A stretch of 64,000 bases of DNA, taken from positions 3,040,021 through 3,104,020 of the forward strand of contig CM039464.1 of assembly GCA_022414725.1 (NCBI GenBank), in the 5' to 3' direction. Below, in pieces: positions 26,626 through 39,289 of the stretch. The notes under the pieces are model-generated. The model worked only from the letters and a program-made list of their open reading frames with translations, made no database searches and was not told where the DNA came from. Within the stretch, counting starts at the first letter, position 1. Each line of letters opens with the position of its first letter. The position numbers and the translations under genes are program-made. Source of the stretch: Microglena sp. YARC (Eukaryota > Chlorophyta > Chlorophyceae > Chlamydomonadales > Chlamydomonadaceae).

Positions 26626-29150
26626 ACAACCCTGGTCTACAACTCCCAAGGGATGATACATTTGGGATGGCGATTTATATATAATTGTAAAACCAATTAT
26701 CAATGTAGCACGACCTCAGGGCCCCCGTCCGTAAAATGGTCGATTGGGGCTCAGTTTATCAATGCCTTGTTTTGGCAAGTCCCTTTAGCCCATTTGACCT
26801 ACCCCTGCCCCCTGGACTACCGGTATTACATACACAAATGCATACATTCAAATCCCACTCATGCCGTCATACACACAATACGCTGTCACAGGCTGATAGG
26901 TAGGCCAGCGCAGCAGCGTCGGTCAAATATAAGTCATCATCACACCTTCTGTAGGGCTCTTCCATTCACATATTATGTTGGTGTAAAAAAATATCCTGTC
27001 CAGTAGAAGCTAAGCTTACAAGCATTTCAATAAAAAAAGGAAGAAACGATAACGCCTGGTGGGCCGTGGAACTAAGGGACTAAGGGAGCCCCGTTTTATA
27101 GCGGTTGGGAAGGAACTGCTACTTTACCAGGACAAAGCTACCATGACAGCGAACATGGTCCCTCTATTATTGGTTGACAGCGACAGAGAACACCAATAAA
27201 AAGGAAGAGTTAGGTAGGAAACTGGGACTAGGGAAGGGTTGTTCAACAGTACTTCAAGATAAATGGTTCCAAACGTAACTCTTCACAAAAACTACGTTTC
27301 ACGAGCCAACATCTGTAACGGATCAGAATCGTTACACCATAGCGACATTCGGCAAAGGAGTTCATATGGTGTCCGAGTACTCATTATCTAGTACATATAC
27401 AGAGCCATACCGTTACAACATCTACCTTTCCTAGTCCAAAACCTGTCATGGGCCAAAACCCAAATCCATGACCCATGAGCCCAAATCTGCGTTTGAATTG
27501 TGAAACGTAACGGTTTTAACAACCCTGACTGGGACAGGAGGCACTTGGAAGTGAGGCATGTATGTATTAGGCTTGCTCAACAGTATTAGTCATCTTCTAA
27601 AAATGCCACATGTCAACAGCCCTCTTCAACTACTTGGGTGATATTTATGAATATAACACAAATGATGGCTCATATTATGGATGTGTCACCATGTGTTGTG
27701 AAGCAATGAATAAGCAGCTGTAAACTAGTTTTTCCATTTCCCCTCTTTGGATTGAAAAAATAACACGGGTGTTGTTTGCTTGTCACAAGTACCCTATATT
27801 ACACCAGGCTCACCAGACTGAGACAAGAGACACTTGGAAGTGAGACATGTATGTATGTACCGGTATGTATGTATGTTTGTTAGGACGCGTGGGGCATTAT
27901 CTTCGAGGCCGCTCTCCGTTGGTGGACCGGTACCCTACGCCTGCAGACAATGCAACCAGGCCTCCTTGATACGAGCACCTTGGGCGCATACCTGCTTTGT
28001 ACATTCTGTTGCATTGTCTGTTCTTGTTTGCGACTGAATTGTATGTATGGCTACAGTCCAGGGGTGGGCCTAATAGGCTAAGAGAAATGTTCTTACAATT
28101 AATGATATATGGCACATGGTACTACATTTTGTCAAATTGGTCAGCGCTTTGTAGTGTAAAACCCGCAAAAAACTGTGCGCTGCGCCCACAGGGGGTTGGA
28201 AAAACTGCGCGAAACGCGCAGTGGGGCTCAAAAAGTGTGCGCGAAATCGCTCTGCCCCGCGCGCTTGGTAGCACCCTGGTATGGCATCCAACAAAGACTC
28301 AATCAGTCGTGTATTTTTATAGTCGAAGTAGTGAGACTGCGTTGACACGGTAACTGGAAAGTGTTTAGCTTACATATGATGAACAGACGCGTGAAAGCCG
28401 ACTGATGAAGGAAACAATAACGGTACAGATGGTACTACGTGGCAAGGCACGTGGCCCTAGCTGACAACGGCACTGGTTAGAGCAAGGCAGGGGCTAGGCA
28501 CTGGCTTCTCTGAGCCACTCTAGAGACGGCATAAAAGCTGAACTATAACATGTATGCACGGGAAACAGGGAGGTACCAAAATAACGCTACAGATAAGAAT
28601 TTAATAATTCAAACATGTATTTGGACTCCCTGCAAAACATGATAAAAATGCGAATGCGTTCACTATTGGCACCGGTCTAATTCCAGTGGCATTAAAACGT
28701 GTGATAATAACATATACTAAAAGATAGGTTCATCTATCTAGCACTCAGAACATTCGCGAAATCTATGCAGTACTATGCTTGTACTGCATGAAAATCCCAA
28801 GTCGACCACAAAATGCATGTAGAAACATTGGGGGAAAGTCCTAGGCAGCGTCGCAAGGGACGCAAGAAATTTGCGGAGAGTGTTGGCTCGTCTCGATCGC
28901 ACGTCGGTCGGTCGGTCGGTCAGTCGGTCAAATGGATAACGGGGTGACCCTAAGGGCTCCCGCCCCCCAGAAGGGGGGGCTCCACTAAAATGATGCATTT
29001 TGCATATCAGGCTAAACAATAGCACCGGCTCTGCCAACCAGGGCGCTCACTGGGTAAGAGAACATCAGCTCCAAAAACAGGGCGCGGACATCAGAACTCA
29101 TTTAGGGGGTCTACAGACTATATCACCCTTTTATTGGGCTAAATGTGGGT
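26626..29150. other. Host-like gene-poor stretch
   Basis: No coding region can be supported. The left viral/host transition lies here with no N gap (about 26.63-27.05 kb). Short features: TATGTATG tract near 27850 and (CGGT)n at about 28898-28925. Confidence 0.6.
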
Positions 29151-29159
29151 GCATTCTAG

Positions 29160-29800
29160 GTTAAGGGTGCGGTAGGGGTACAGAAAAAGGTGCCGAAGAC
29201 CCCCAAAATGTACAGTGGCATTCAAACAATCTCTCAGTCGCACAGACCGTTCACAGACCGCAGTCATCCAATGAGAAGGATGAGGGTGGTACGTAGGCTG
29301 TGAGCACAGATGAGAAAGAAGTGGTGACGACATAGGAGGTTCTCTGGTTTGGGCCTTGCCCCACAATCAACACAGACTCAGGCCCAGGCACAGACCGATC
29401 AAAAGCGCACAGACTGATCACATGCACACAGACCGTTCACAGACTGCAGTCATCCAATGAGAAAAATGAGTGCAGCAGGGAGGCTGCGTGCACAGATGAG
29501 ATAGAATTTGTGATGACGTATGAGGTTCTCTAGCTTCTGACGTTTCTGAGGTTCTCTGATTGGGACCTTGTACCACACTCAACAGAGACTTAAGCCCAGG
29601 CCCAGGCCCAGGACCATAACAGACCGATCACAGGCACACTGACTAATCACAGAACGTAGTCATCCAATGAGAAGGAGGAGGACGGTACAGAAGCTGCGTG
29701 CACGGATGAGAGAGAAGTGGTGATGACATAGGAGGTTCTCTGGTTTGGGCCTTTCACCACACTCGACAGAGACTCAGGCCCAAACACAGATGTGGTTGAC
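29160..29800. repeat. Tandem repeat, about 190 bp, three units
   Basis: Units begin near 29232, 29420 and 29640 and share 'agtcatccaatgagaa', 'ataggaggttctctgg' and 'actcaggccca'. They are moderately diverged. ORFs crossing them are not convincing. Confidence 0.75.
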
Positions 29801-30089
29801 TCCCGGCGGCTTCTCTTGTTCTGGGCGTTTGACAGCTGGTCGCTAAAGGACCGCTTCCAGGAGGTGCAGGGTTCATCCGTTTGACTGGCCCCACTCTCAA
29901 TGATGGATACCACTCTCAATGGTGGCCCCACTCTCAATGGTGGATACCAGCTTGTGGACGCCACCGGCTGTGCAGGCATGCAGGGAATCATCCGGAAGGA
30001 GACTTTGTGGCTGTTAGTGAAAGGCGAGAGCAACAAAGATGTGGGCGGAACCAAGAGAAATACCAGGCCTTCTATGTCTCCAACCACTC

Positions 30090-30560
30090 CACTTGTGATG
30101 CTGGCACGGTCCATGGTATGCTCACTTGTGGAGCTCTGCTGGATCTGTTTAGACTTGACGAAAGCTGCAGTCTGCAACATTGTCTGCAAAAAAGCGATGG
30201 TGCGATGGTTGCAGATGTTGATTTTAAAAGCATTTTATGTACGTTTTAAGAACATTTGTATTTACATTTTGGATATGTTTAGACTTGATGGAAGCGGCAG
30301 TCTGGACAATGTCTGCAAAAGAGGATGCTACAATGCTGTTAGATGCTGATGGTCACGAAATTAAATGCATTTTGATGTATTTTATGTGCAGACTGAAACA
30401 TCCCGGTAGTCTGCAAAAAGATATTGGTACGCTGGTGTTAGATGCTGATGTATATACATAAGTAAAAGCATTTTGATGCGCAGACTGGAACATTTCAAAA
30501 GCATTTTATGGGCATTTTGATGTTTTTAATGAACAGACTGGAACATAGGCTGTGAGAAGA
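30090..30560. repeat. Degenerate repeats (gttagatgctgatg / gcattttgatg)
   Basis: At least four diverged iterations of 'gatgttagatgctgatg' and 'agcattttatg'-type segments with 'tttagacttga'. No gene is called. 30740-30940 is a TGTG/TATG microsatellite. Confidence 0.6.
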
Positions 30561-30969
30561 CAGGGTTCCGATGACGTTAGATGCTGAGAGGCATACGGCA
30601 CATTTGGAGCCCATAGGAGGACACCAGTAAAAATATGATCATCATCTAAAATTAATAGCATTTTGACGTTTTTATGGGCTTGGGAGTATGCCCGCAGAAA
30701 ACTTGAATGTTTGTGTAGAGGTAGAAGGTAGAACCCACCAGATGTGTGTGTATGTCTGTGTCTTTGTATATCAGTATGTGTATTTATGTGTGCACATGTG
30801 TTTGTGTGCATGTTCTGTATGTTAGTATGCGTGTATGTGTGTATGTGTGTTTTGTGTACGTGCATGTCATAATGTGTATGTGTATGTGTATTGTTGAGTG
30901 TATGTGAGTATGTGTATTTGTTTGTGTGTGCGTATTTGTTTGTATCTCCCCCCCCACACACCCACTAAC

Positions 30970-31047
30970 CTTCTTGGACTTGTAAGACCGGTTGTATTTA
31001 TTAACCTCCTCAGCAGAGCGGAGCCCATTAGCATGCAAGAGGGCCTC
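30970..31047 (-). other. Candidate host exon (duplicate of part of the next exon)
   Basis: Minus strand: acceptor-like cttggcAG, then a frame reading EALLHANGLRSAEEVNKYNR SYKSKK, then donor GTTAGT. It is almost identical to the 3' part of the exon at 31174-31393, implying exon duplication in a spliced host gene. Confidence 0.45.
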
Positions 31048-31173
31048 CTGCCAAGTCCCTCCCTCCACACACCCACCCACCCCACCCACCCACCCCCCAC
31101 ACACACATGCACACGAGGACACCTACACCCACACACACACAATAATCTTCTTTGCACACACACACCCACTAAC

Positions 31174-31393
31174 CTTCTTGGACTTGTAAGACCGGTTGTA
31201 TTTCTTAACCTCCTCAGCAGAGCGGAGCCCATTAGCATGCAAGAGGGCCTCCTGCAAAGTAGGGCGAGTATGTTTGTTTCCCCAGACAGAGGCTGAGTTG
31301 TTGTCATACCACGCATGGACCTTGCTGATCACGGGCCTATCTCCCCCAGCAGTTATCTGGGTGCGATACCACGTGTTGAACGCCTGCCAGAAT
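31174..31393 (-). other. Candidate host exon, unknown protein
   Basis: Minus strand: tttatAG acceptor, 220 nt open in one frame (FWQAFNTWYRTQITAGGDRP, then VISKVHAWYDNNSASVWG, then LQEALLHANGLRSAEEVKKY), then a GTTAGT donor. The protein is not recognised. Its 5' half is the module repeated along 31500-34050. Confidence 0.5.
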
Positions 31394-32150
31394 CTATAAA
31401 TGAGGTGGGGTGGGTGGGTGATTTAGGGTGTGGTGAGGGTGTGGGTGGGGATAGGGGTGGGTGGGGGTTGGGGTAGGGGTGGGGTGGGGGTCGTCAGACC
31501 AAGCATGGACCTTGCTGATCACGGGCCTGTCTCCTCCAGCAGTTATCTGGGTGCAATACCATGTGTTGAACGCCTGCCAGAACCTATAAATGAGGTGGGG
31601 TGGGTGGGTGATTGAGGGTGTGGGTGGGTGATTGAGGGTGTGGGTGGTGGGTGGGGGGTGGGGTAGGGGTAGGGATGGGGGTCGTCAGACCAAGCATGGA
31701 CCTTGCTGATCACGGGCCTGTCTCCTCCAGCAGTTATCTGGGTGCGATACCATGTGTTGAACGCCTGCCAGAACCTATAAATGAGGTGGGGTGGGTGGGT
31801 GATTGAGGGTGTGGGTGGGATAGGGGTGGGTGGGGGGTGGGGTAGGGGTAGGGATGGGGGTCGTCAGACCAAGCATGGACCTTGCTGATCACGGGCCTGT
31901 CTCCTCCAGCAGTTATCTGGGTGCGATACCATGTTGTTGAACGCCTGCCAGAACCTATAAATGAGGTGGGGTGGGTGGGTGATTGAGGGTGTGGGTGGGG
32001 ATAGGGGTGGGTGGGGGGTGGGGTAGGGGTAGGGATGGGGGTCGTCAGACTAAGCATGGACCTTGCTGATCACGGGCCTGTCTCCTCCAGAAGTTATCTG
32101 GGTAAGATACCATGTGTTGAATGCCTGCCAGAACCTATAAATTGGGTGGG
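31394..32150. repeat. Array of about 180-bp units carrying an exon fragment
   Basis: Four units (modules at about 31507-31596, 31697-31786, 31875-31967, 32056-32146), each with an ~90-bp copy of the exon 5' half ('atcacgggcctgtctcctcc', 'gttatctgggtgcgatacca') plus a GT-rich spacer (gtggggtgggtgggtgatt). Each still has the AG acceptor context. Confidence 0.85.
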
Positions 32151-32960
32151 GTAGGGGTGGGTGGGATTGGGGTGGAGTAGGGGTGGGGGCAGGGGTGGGG
32201 GTGGGTAGGTGGGGGTGGGGTGGGGGTGGGGGTGGGGTAGGTGAGGGTGGGGGTAGGGGCCGGGGTAGGGGTGGGGGTGGGGTAGGGGTGGGTGGGGTGG
32301 GGGTGAGGGTGGAGGTGTGGGTGTGGGTGTGGGTGTGGGTGTGGGTGTGGGTGTGGGTGTGGGTGTGGGTGTGGGTGTGGGTGTGGGTGTGGGTGTGGGT
32401 GTGGGTGTGGGTGTGAGTGAGGGTCGTCATACCAAGCAAGGACCATGCTGATTGCGGGCCTATCTCCCCCGATAGTAATCTGGGTACGATACCATGAGCC
32501 CAATCCACCCCACCCAATTGGGGAGCTGTTGGTTGGATGGGGTGGAGTGGGATCATGGCACCGTACCCAGTGAGCAGGCCTATCTCCCCCAACAGTTATC
32601 TGGATTCGATACCATGTCTTGAACGCCTGCCAGAACCTACAAATGAGGTGGGGTAGGGGTGGGTGGGATTGGAGTGGAGTGGGGTGGGGGTAGGGTGGGG
32701 TAGGTGAGGGTGAAGGTAGGGGCCCGGGGTAGGGGTGAGGGTGGGGGTGGGGGTGGGATGGGGGTGGGGTGGGGGTGGGGTAGGAGAGGGTGGGGTGGGG
32801 GTGAGGGTGGAGGTGTGGGTGTGGGTGTGGGTGTGGGTGTGGGTGTGGGTGTGGGTGTGGGTGTGGGTGTGGGTGTGGGTGTGGGTGTGGGTGTGGGTGT
32901 GGGTGTGGGTGTGTTTAATACCCCCCCGGAGAAATTATTGGCGACACCCACGCCGTGAGT
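32150..32960. repeat. (GTGGGT)n minisatellite and exon-module copies
   Basis: Hexamer GTGGGT arrays at 32313-32411 and 32813-32915, with G-rich variants around, and diverged exon modules at 32438-32507 and 32573-32650. All long ORFs here (HTHTHT, PTPTPT, VWVWVW) are low-complexity artefacts. The G-runs could form quadruplexes. Confidence 0.9.
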
Positions 32961-33004
32961 GACAGGTGTAACCGAAATTGAAGCAGATTGAGACTGTGTG
33001 ACTG

Positions 33005-33600
33005 AGACATATAGGATTTTTGTTTAGGGGTTACTGTTTAGGGTTAGATGTTTTGGGGTTTTATGGTATAGTTTACTTTTATTACTGAAGTACTAGTATC
33101 AGTATTATTATGATTATTCAGTAAATAATAATATTATTAGTATTGTTATTATTATTAGTATTTTTAGTTTTATTAGTTCTGTTAGACACAACCCTTACAC
33201 AAACGCGCAATTTAGCGGCGCGCGCGGACGCGGGGGAAAATATAGAGAAAGATAGAGAGGCATACTGAGATACAGAGACTGAGACACAAAGACAGAGGCA
33301 CAGAGACAGACACACAGATTGAGGTTAATTGTTTATTGTTTAGAGTTTATTTTTTAGGGTTTCTTGTTTAGGATTTATTGTTTAGGGGTTACTGTTTAGG
33401 GTTTAAGTTTGAGGGGTTTTATGGTTTAGTTTACTTTAATGACTGAAGTACTAGTATTATTATGATCATTCAGTAATAAATAATATTATTAGTATTGTTA
33501 TTATTATTATAATGGTTAGTTTTATTAGTTCTGTTATACACAACCCTTACGCAAACGCGCAATTTAGCGGTGCGCTCGGACGCGGGGGAAACAACACTGG
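33005..33600. repeat. Two ~220-bp direct repeats with telomere-like motifs
   Basis: 33020-33240 and 33370-33590 share 'ggggttactgtttagggtt', 'ttactgaagtactagtat' and 'cgcaatttagcgg'. Both contain several TTTAGGG-like heptamers (tttagggtt, ttgtttagg), degenerate forms of the plant/green-algal telomere unit. Confidence 0.7.
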
Positions 33601-33734
33601 GAAGCACGAAATAGGTGCCTATGCTATTTGCGGACCTCCATAAGCCTAGGTATTGGTGGGCGTGGGTATGGGGTCCGGTGTGAAATGATTTCTGGGTGGG
33701 TTTGGTTTAATTTCTTTAATTTCTTGGGGGGGTA

Positions 33735-34100
33735 ATGTGGGTGTGGGTGTGGGTGTGGGTGTGGGTGTGGGTGAGGGTGTGGGTGTGGGTGTGGGTGTGG
33801 GTGTGGGTTTGGGTGTGGGTGAGGGTCGTCATACCAAGCAAGGACCATGCTGATTGCGGGCCTATCTCCCCCGACAGTAATCTGGGTACGAAACCATGAG
33901 CCCAATCCACCCCACCCAATTGGGGAGCTGTTGGTTGGATGGGGTGAAGTGGGATCATGGCACCGTACCCAGTGAGCAGGCCTATCTCCCCCAACAGTTA
34001 TCTGGGTTCGATACCATGTCTTGAACGCCTGCCAGAACCTATACATGAGGTTGGGTGTGAATGTGGGTGTGGGGTTGGTTATGGGGTGTGGGTGTGGGTG
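33735..34100. repeat. Second (GTGGGT)n block with exon modules
   Basis: Hexamer tract 33738-33830, then diverged modules at about 33840-33900 and 33978-34050. 33830-34020 is a close copy of 32425-32610. Confidence 0.85.
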
Positions 34101-34223
34101 AGGTAGATATAATACTATCTCTTCAGAGGTGTGATGTGCTACTTGCACCAGCATGTATGGTGGTATATTTGTAGGTGCTTGTAGAGGTGGTACTTTATAG
34201 ATAGGGACCGGCAAATCATATGT

Positions 34224-34372
34224 TGCTGACCAAAGGCGAGAATGATATCATATGATATCATACAAAATGCATCATATGATATTGTATATAAATGGGAATT
34301 ATAGCCTAGACCGACTGCCGGCATTGTATGATATCATATGATGACATGATATCATATAATATCATATTGTCG
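34224..34372. repeat. Palindromic ATATC/GATAT-rich tract
   Basis: Repeated 'atatcatatgatatcat' words in both orientations around a 60-bp spacer, able to form a cruciform. No gene. Confidence 0.7.
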
Positions 34373-34375
34373 TTC

Positions 34376-36390
34376 CCTACTTATGGATAGAGAAGTAGGC
34401 AGAGGAAATATCATGTTTAGTTTTCGAGTGAGGAGTTACAGGATGTGGTAATGCTAGCTGAACATGTAGATACGTCTCAAATGCAACACCACTCGCTCAG
34501 AAACGGGTACCAAGGTTATACTGGAAAGAAAGGCAGTACTCCAAGTCGGTGTGAATTAAGGAAGCTGTCCAAAGGGGTCCTCGGACAACACCGTCGAACC
34601 AGGGGTGGATTAGGGGGGGCGGTACCACCCACGGTAGCCGGTGGCGTAGGAGGGAGGGAGTGAAGAGTGGGTAGCAAATCCTATGCGGCGACGACTTAAG
34701 ATGCTTCTGGGACGTGGTCGAACGAGGAAGAAAAAAAGACGATCCCGACGTCTGGCGTGGCTTTAGTTACACACTCGTACTCACGTGCCCCACTTGACCT
34801 TGGCTTACCCGGTGTGGCGACGCAAAGGGCCGTTCTCCTCAGAGTGGCTCATTTGTCTGGAGTGTTTGGAAGCTTTACTAAGACTGTGACGGTGTGTGGA
34901 GCTGGTTTGGTTAGCAGGCGAGGATAAGTCGTCGGTTGATTTGGAATGCTGAGATAAAACGGCGCGGGTACGTGGAACGTCAGGTCTATCGTTCTACAGA
35001 TCGTTCGTTTATCAGGATCGCTGGCGTCGTGTTGATTCCAGTGCCAAGCCGGAGCTAGGGGTAGAAAGATGGATGCGGAAGATGGAGAAATGATTTGTGA
35101 GTCTGCATGGTTGAGTGAATTATAAGTGTGAATGCATTCCTGTGCCCGCGCTCGATTGAAGGCCGCGCGAACACCCTACCAGATGATCGCGTGTTTGGCG
35201 CGCGTTGGTACTGTTGGTTGCCACGTCGCACGTCGGCGTCGGTTGCTGCACTTCTGCGACGTTCAACAGTGTACCTCAAGGTCGAGATGAGGTGGGTTTC
35301 AACCTGCCCAGCTTGCAGGTGCCGAAGGTTGTACCTCACGGCGGCAGCGGATGATGATGACGCTGATTTGCAGGCGCAGGCGAGGGCGATTGAGTATGGC
35401 TTCCAGGGCCCTGATGGCTTCATACTCGTTGGCCTGCGCGCAGACCCCAGGCAGGTCAACCTGGGGGGCTGGTCCAGGCCTGAGTCTCTGGTCCAGGCCT
35501 ACCGCAGGCGAATGACCTACGCTGATGTACAGAGACAGGCCAAACAGGGGGAATCACGCGGGACTTCCGAATTACGGGACCAAAATTAGAGCCCTTCCAA
35601 TCTTCTATACCAGCATGGAGGCATGGACGCGCCAGCCCCATCCCAGAACCAGAGCCAGAACCAGCACTCTGATGCTTCAGCCTTTTACTTCTTGTCCACC
35701 TTCCATTTCCTCATGTTTTATCTACATCACTTATCCAGCGTGGTCTTTCAGCAAAGCAATGAGGCAGATTACAAAAACTTCTGACATCAGTTACAAAAAA
35801 AGCTTCCTAACTGCACACTGTTTTTTGGCACATGGTCAACACCCTGCAGCAGGGTTGTTTTAAGAGGACCCCCCAGCTCTACGCCTGTGACCCACCAAGT
35901 CCATAGCCTGCGTCATGAGACGCAAACGCCCCGCAAACGCCCCATAACCTGCGTCATAAAAGCGTCATCAAACGCCCCATAAACTGCGTCATAAAACGCG
36001 TCATAAAACGCAACCAGGCCATTGAAGCTGAATCTGCGATGCAACGGACCCTCCCCACGTCTTAGGATGCAACAGACCTTTCAACGTTGCATCTGCGACG
36101 CAGGAGTGCAGGACGCAACGTCCTGAACGAACCATGCCCTGCAGCGCCCTCACACCCATAATGCACCCTTTGAAGCTAAAATACAAGAGTGCTGAGACCC
36201 CCCCCCTTGTTTGTGATGTTTCCTGTCAATTTGGGTGTTTGTATGATTCTGGCGTATTCTTCTCTGCTACTGTATAACATGCACGTGTGCAAATTTGCAT
36301 GTTTGTGTGATTCTGATGATTTCTGCTGATTCTGATGGTTGTGTGATTCTGGTGGTTGTGGTATTTGTGGTGGTTGTGTGATTCACCTGA
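34376..36390. other. Host-like, no gene supported
   Basis: An ORF at 35128-35589 (plus) has a CPACRC pair and some ordered sequence but no recognised family; it may be an exon or chance. About 35905-36010 is a short repeat of 'cgtcataaaacgc' units. Confidence 0.4.
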
Positions 36391-36391
36391 T

Positions 36392-36618
36392 TGTGGTTAC
36401 ATTACATTACATTACATAACATTACATTACATTACATTACATTACATTACATTACATTACATTACATTACATTACATTACATTACATTACATACATTACA
36501 TTACATTACATTACATTATTACATTACATTACATTACATTACATTACATTACATTACATTACATTACATTACATTACATTACATTACATTACATTACATT
36601 ACATTACATTACATTACA
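36392..36618. repeat. (ATTAC)n microsatellite
   Basis: About 45 copies of the pentamer with a few slips. The same pentamer occurs as only four or five copies at the matching place in the Fanzor element (21361-21384), so it expanded here. Confidence 0.95.
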
Positions 36619-36740
36619 TGTTAAAGTCTACTTGACACCGCGAGGGTGTATGAGACTCTGTGCTTTAAACAAAAAGAAAAAGCACCCACAAAGCAAAAAA
36701 CCCCATTACATCAGGGGTGTGTCGAGGACAAACAAACAAG
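36610..36740 (+). mobile_element. Copy of the Fanzor-element 3' sequence in the host-like block
   Basis: Essentially identical to the reverse complement of 21243-21386: 'cttgacaccgcgagggtgta', 'tgtgctttaaacaaaaagaa', 'ccccattacatcaggggtgt', ending at acaaacaaac. Flanks differ, so this is a transposed or captured fragment. The ORF reading HVKVYLTPRGCMRLC is just its translation. Confidence 0.85.
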
Positions 36741-39100
36741 GTGGTGTATGTGGTGTTTTATTCTGATTCTGTTGGTTGTGTGATTCTGGTGTTTAAACTA
36801 TGTACATTCCACACACACATTTATGCTGAAACTTAAAACATACAAGTAAGGCCAAGTTTTAAGCTATCATGTTTGGGTATCCATACGCGGCATGTGTGAG
36901 GGATGCATGGAGTTACACATCATAGGAGGTAGAGCTGCTAGGTGTGCACCATGGGCCACATACCGGTACTTGCAAATATATGGAGCATGACACTGCTGTC
37001 TTCGGTAGGTACCGCATTAAGGCATGCCAAGGTAGGGATAAACTCATGGTGCCATGAGGCCCAGCTAGACTCCCCCCCCCACACACACACACACGCACAG
37101 GACGGTGTGCCCTATGCACCCCCGAGTATGCCTCGTGGCTACGTAGACAAAGGTTGCAACTTGGTCCTATGACTTGACCAATTGAACCGGAGTGCGATCC
37201 CTCTCCACACCGAGCGTGGCCATAAAAGTGGAGATTTCTGAGAAGACACAATTAAATATGAGCAGAAAGCACTCTTGCAATGATGCAGTATGGACGAGTG
37301 ACATTCGCCGAACGCGTCGCTAGGCTTAGTAAAGTGGCGCCATATGCCAAGCCTGCGCGCCCTACACTGATTCCAATTCTAAAAGCTATAGCCGCGTAGC
37401 CCCGAATGTAGCTCTTCATTTGAAAACCAAGAATTTCCGTTTCATCCCTGCATGGACGAATCGCATCGTATGAGTTGCGTCCTTACCAGTAGTGTCCTGC
37501 AAATGTGAAGAGCATCTTACGAGTAAGCTGAGCCATGAATGGACGAGTAAATCTGAAGCTTAAGATGTAGCGTCCTGCATGGACGAGTAGGATCGTAAGC
37601 TTAATAGTAGTATCCTACAAGCAGCGCCTGCATGGCAGCAGTGAATGCAACTGCGGAGTTACCGGAGCCTGCCCACGCACTCGCTGCGGCTGCACCCACA
37701 ACTGACACGTCCCGCATGCAATTGCTGGCAGCCTTGCCATCCCTCGTTACCGCGCTCGATTTCTATGCGCTGTCTCTAAGGAGCTGCAAGGCCAGCCTCA
37801 GCTCGTGCAGCAAATAATGACGGATGACGAGCTGCTGCCGCGTTTGGTGCAGTCGATTGGATGGATTTATTGTACCCTGCAGATACAACATGTCAAGAAG
37901 TTCAACCGCCGTCTGAGCTTAGCCCGGAGCAAACCCTCACCCATCCAGTCCCACTCTCTCCCCACGTCTGCTGGGTGCCGGGGTGGCCCCCTGCTGGAGT
38001 CACTCGCCCCCAGGCAGCCAGCTGTGTTGGGCGCAGAGTTCTAGTTTAGGTGCAGCCTGTCAGGGGAGCTGCCAGGCTGCACTGTCGCATGGTGTTCTGG
38101 CTGCTGTCGCACAGGCTTGTCTAGGGCTGCAGCTTCCAGCTCCGCAGAAAACACCTCAGCTTCCTTGCCCATTACGTGCAGCACACACTAGACAGGGAAG
38201 CAGAAGAGGGTAGCGGCAGAAGCGGTATGATGCCAAAGAAGCAGCCTCTTGTCAACACAGGCACATGCTTTGTGTGCCAGCTCTGACAATGGTGACAGCT
38301 GTGCTGGCAGGTAGCAGCAACATGGAGAAGACTCACAATAACGCCCAGCTTGGGCAGATGTCGCTGATGAATGGCACTCACGCAACCCGCCACTCAACCT
38401 TCCCGCCCAGGTGGGATTGTGTAGTGGAACCATTACTCCGAGTGCACACACTGCAACCCATGCCGCCCCATGCAAAACACCAAATGCCACCCTGCACACA
38501 CCCCATGCTAGCCTGATCCTTGCAGCACCATCGCAGGATCCCATCCATGCACACACATGTCCCTGCCCAACCCTATGCACACAAACACACCGCACACACC
38601 ATACATCGCCAATGCACACACTCGCATGCACACACCACTCAAACCCATCGAATACCATGCACGCAGTATGGCCGCACACCCTATGCCATCCTAACACGAT
38701 GCACACACACCCTGCCACCACACATGACACAAATAAAGAGCATACACAGCAGTCATTCCCATCCATCCATGCAACACAAACACATGCATCTCCATATCCG
38801 CCATGCCAAATGCGACACTGAGTGGCGTGGCACGACAGGCAATGACGTTTGTAGCCGCCCACGGTGTCTGGACAATACCTGGCTTGTCAGATGATCACAC
38901 AGAAGGAGGTGTTGGCGGCGCATATTAGAGCACATTGGCGCCGTCCAATTAGCGCTGAATTAGTCAACAGCTGCGTCCTAATATCGGGCTGATGGAACAA
39001 GCAGCTCCTGATAAGGCTCCTCCATTTGAGGAGCGGCTGGAGGCAAGGTTAATGGGCGTTCCCTGCTTCCGAAGCGGATTTTTTTTATTTTAACTGGAAA
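36741..39100. other. Host-like, no gene supported
   Basis: No convincing CDS. 38500-38740 is CA-rich low complexity, which accounts for the Cys-rich 224-aa frame on the minus strand. 37430-37630 has short 'catggacgagta' iterations. Confidence 0.5.
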
Positions 39101-39104
39101 TCTT

Positions 39105-39285
39105 ACGATAAATATTGTAAGATCGGGGGTTTCGCAATTAATTGATTTTTTTGCTTTTTGGTGTATTTTACGAAAATATCTTATCAATTTATTTTGTAAG
39201 ATCGTTTTCGCAAATTAATTGATTTTGCTTTTTTGGGTGTATTGTTACGAAAATATCTTACAATTTATTTTGAAGATTGTTTTTG
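39105..39285. repeat. Direct repeat, about 83 bp, two and a half units
   Basis: Units share 'ttacgaaaatatctta', 'atttattttgtaagatcg' and 'aattaattgattttt'. AT-rich, non-coding. Confidence 0.75.
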
Positions 39286-39289
39286 TTGT

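Noticed and set aside
32050..32592. Long HTHTHT / PTPTPT / VWVWVW ORFs at 32.0-34.0 kb
   Set aside because: All frames of a GTGGGT hexamer array are open; no coding signal.
36356..36766. ORF with HYITLHYITL repeats and VKVYLTPRGCMRLC end
   Set aside because: Translation of (ATTAC)n plus the copied Fanzor 3' sequence; the same non-coding piece is at 21243-21386.
38188..38862. 224-aa Cys-rich ORF on the minus strand
   Set aside because: It is the reverse reading of a CACA/TGTG-rich low-complexity stretch; Cys and Val codons follow from the dinucleotide bias.
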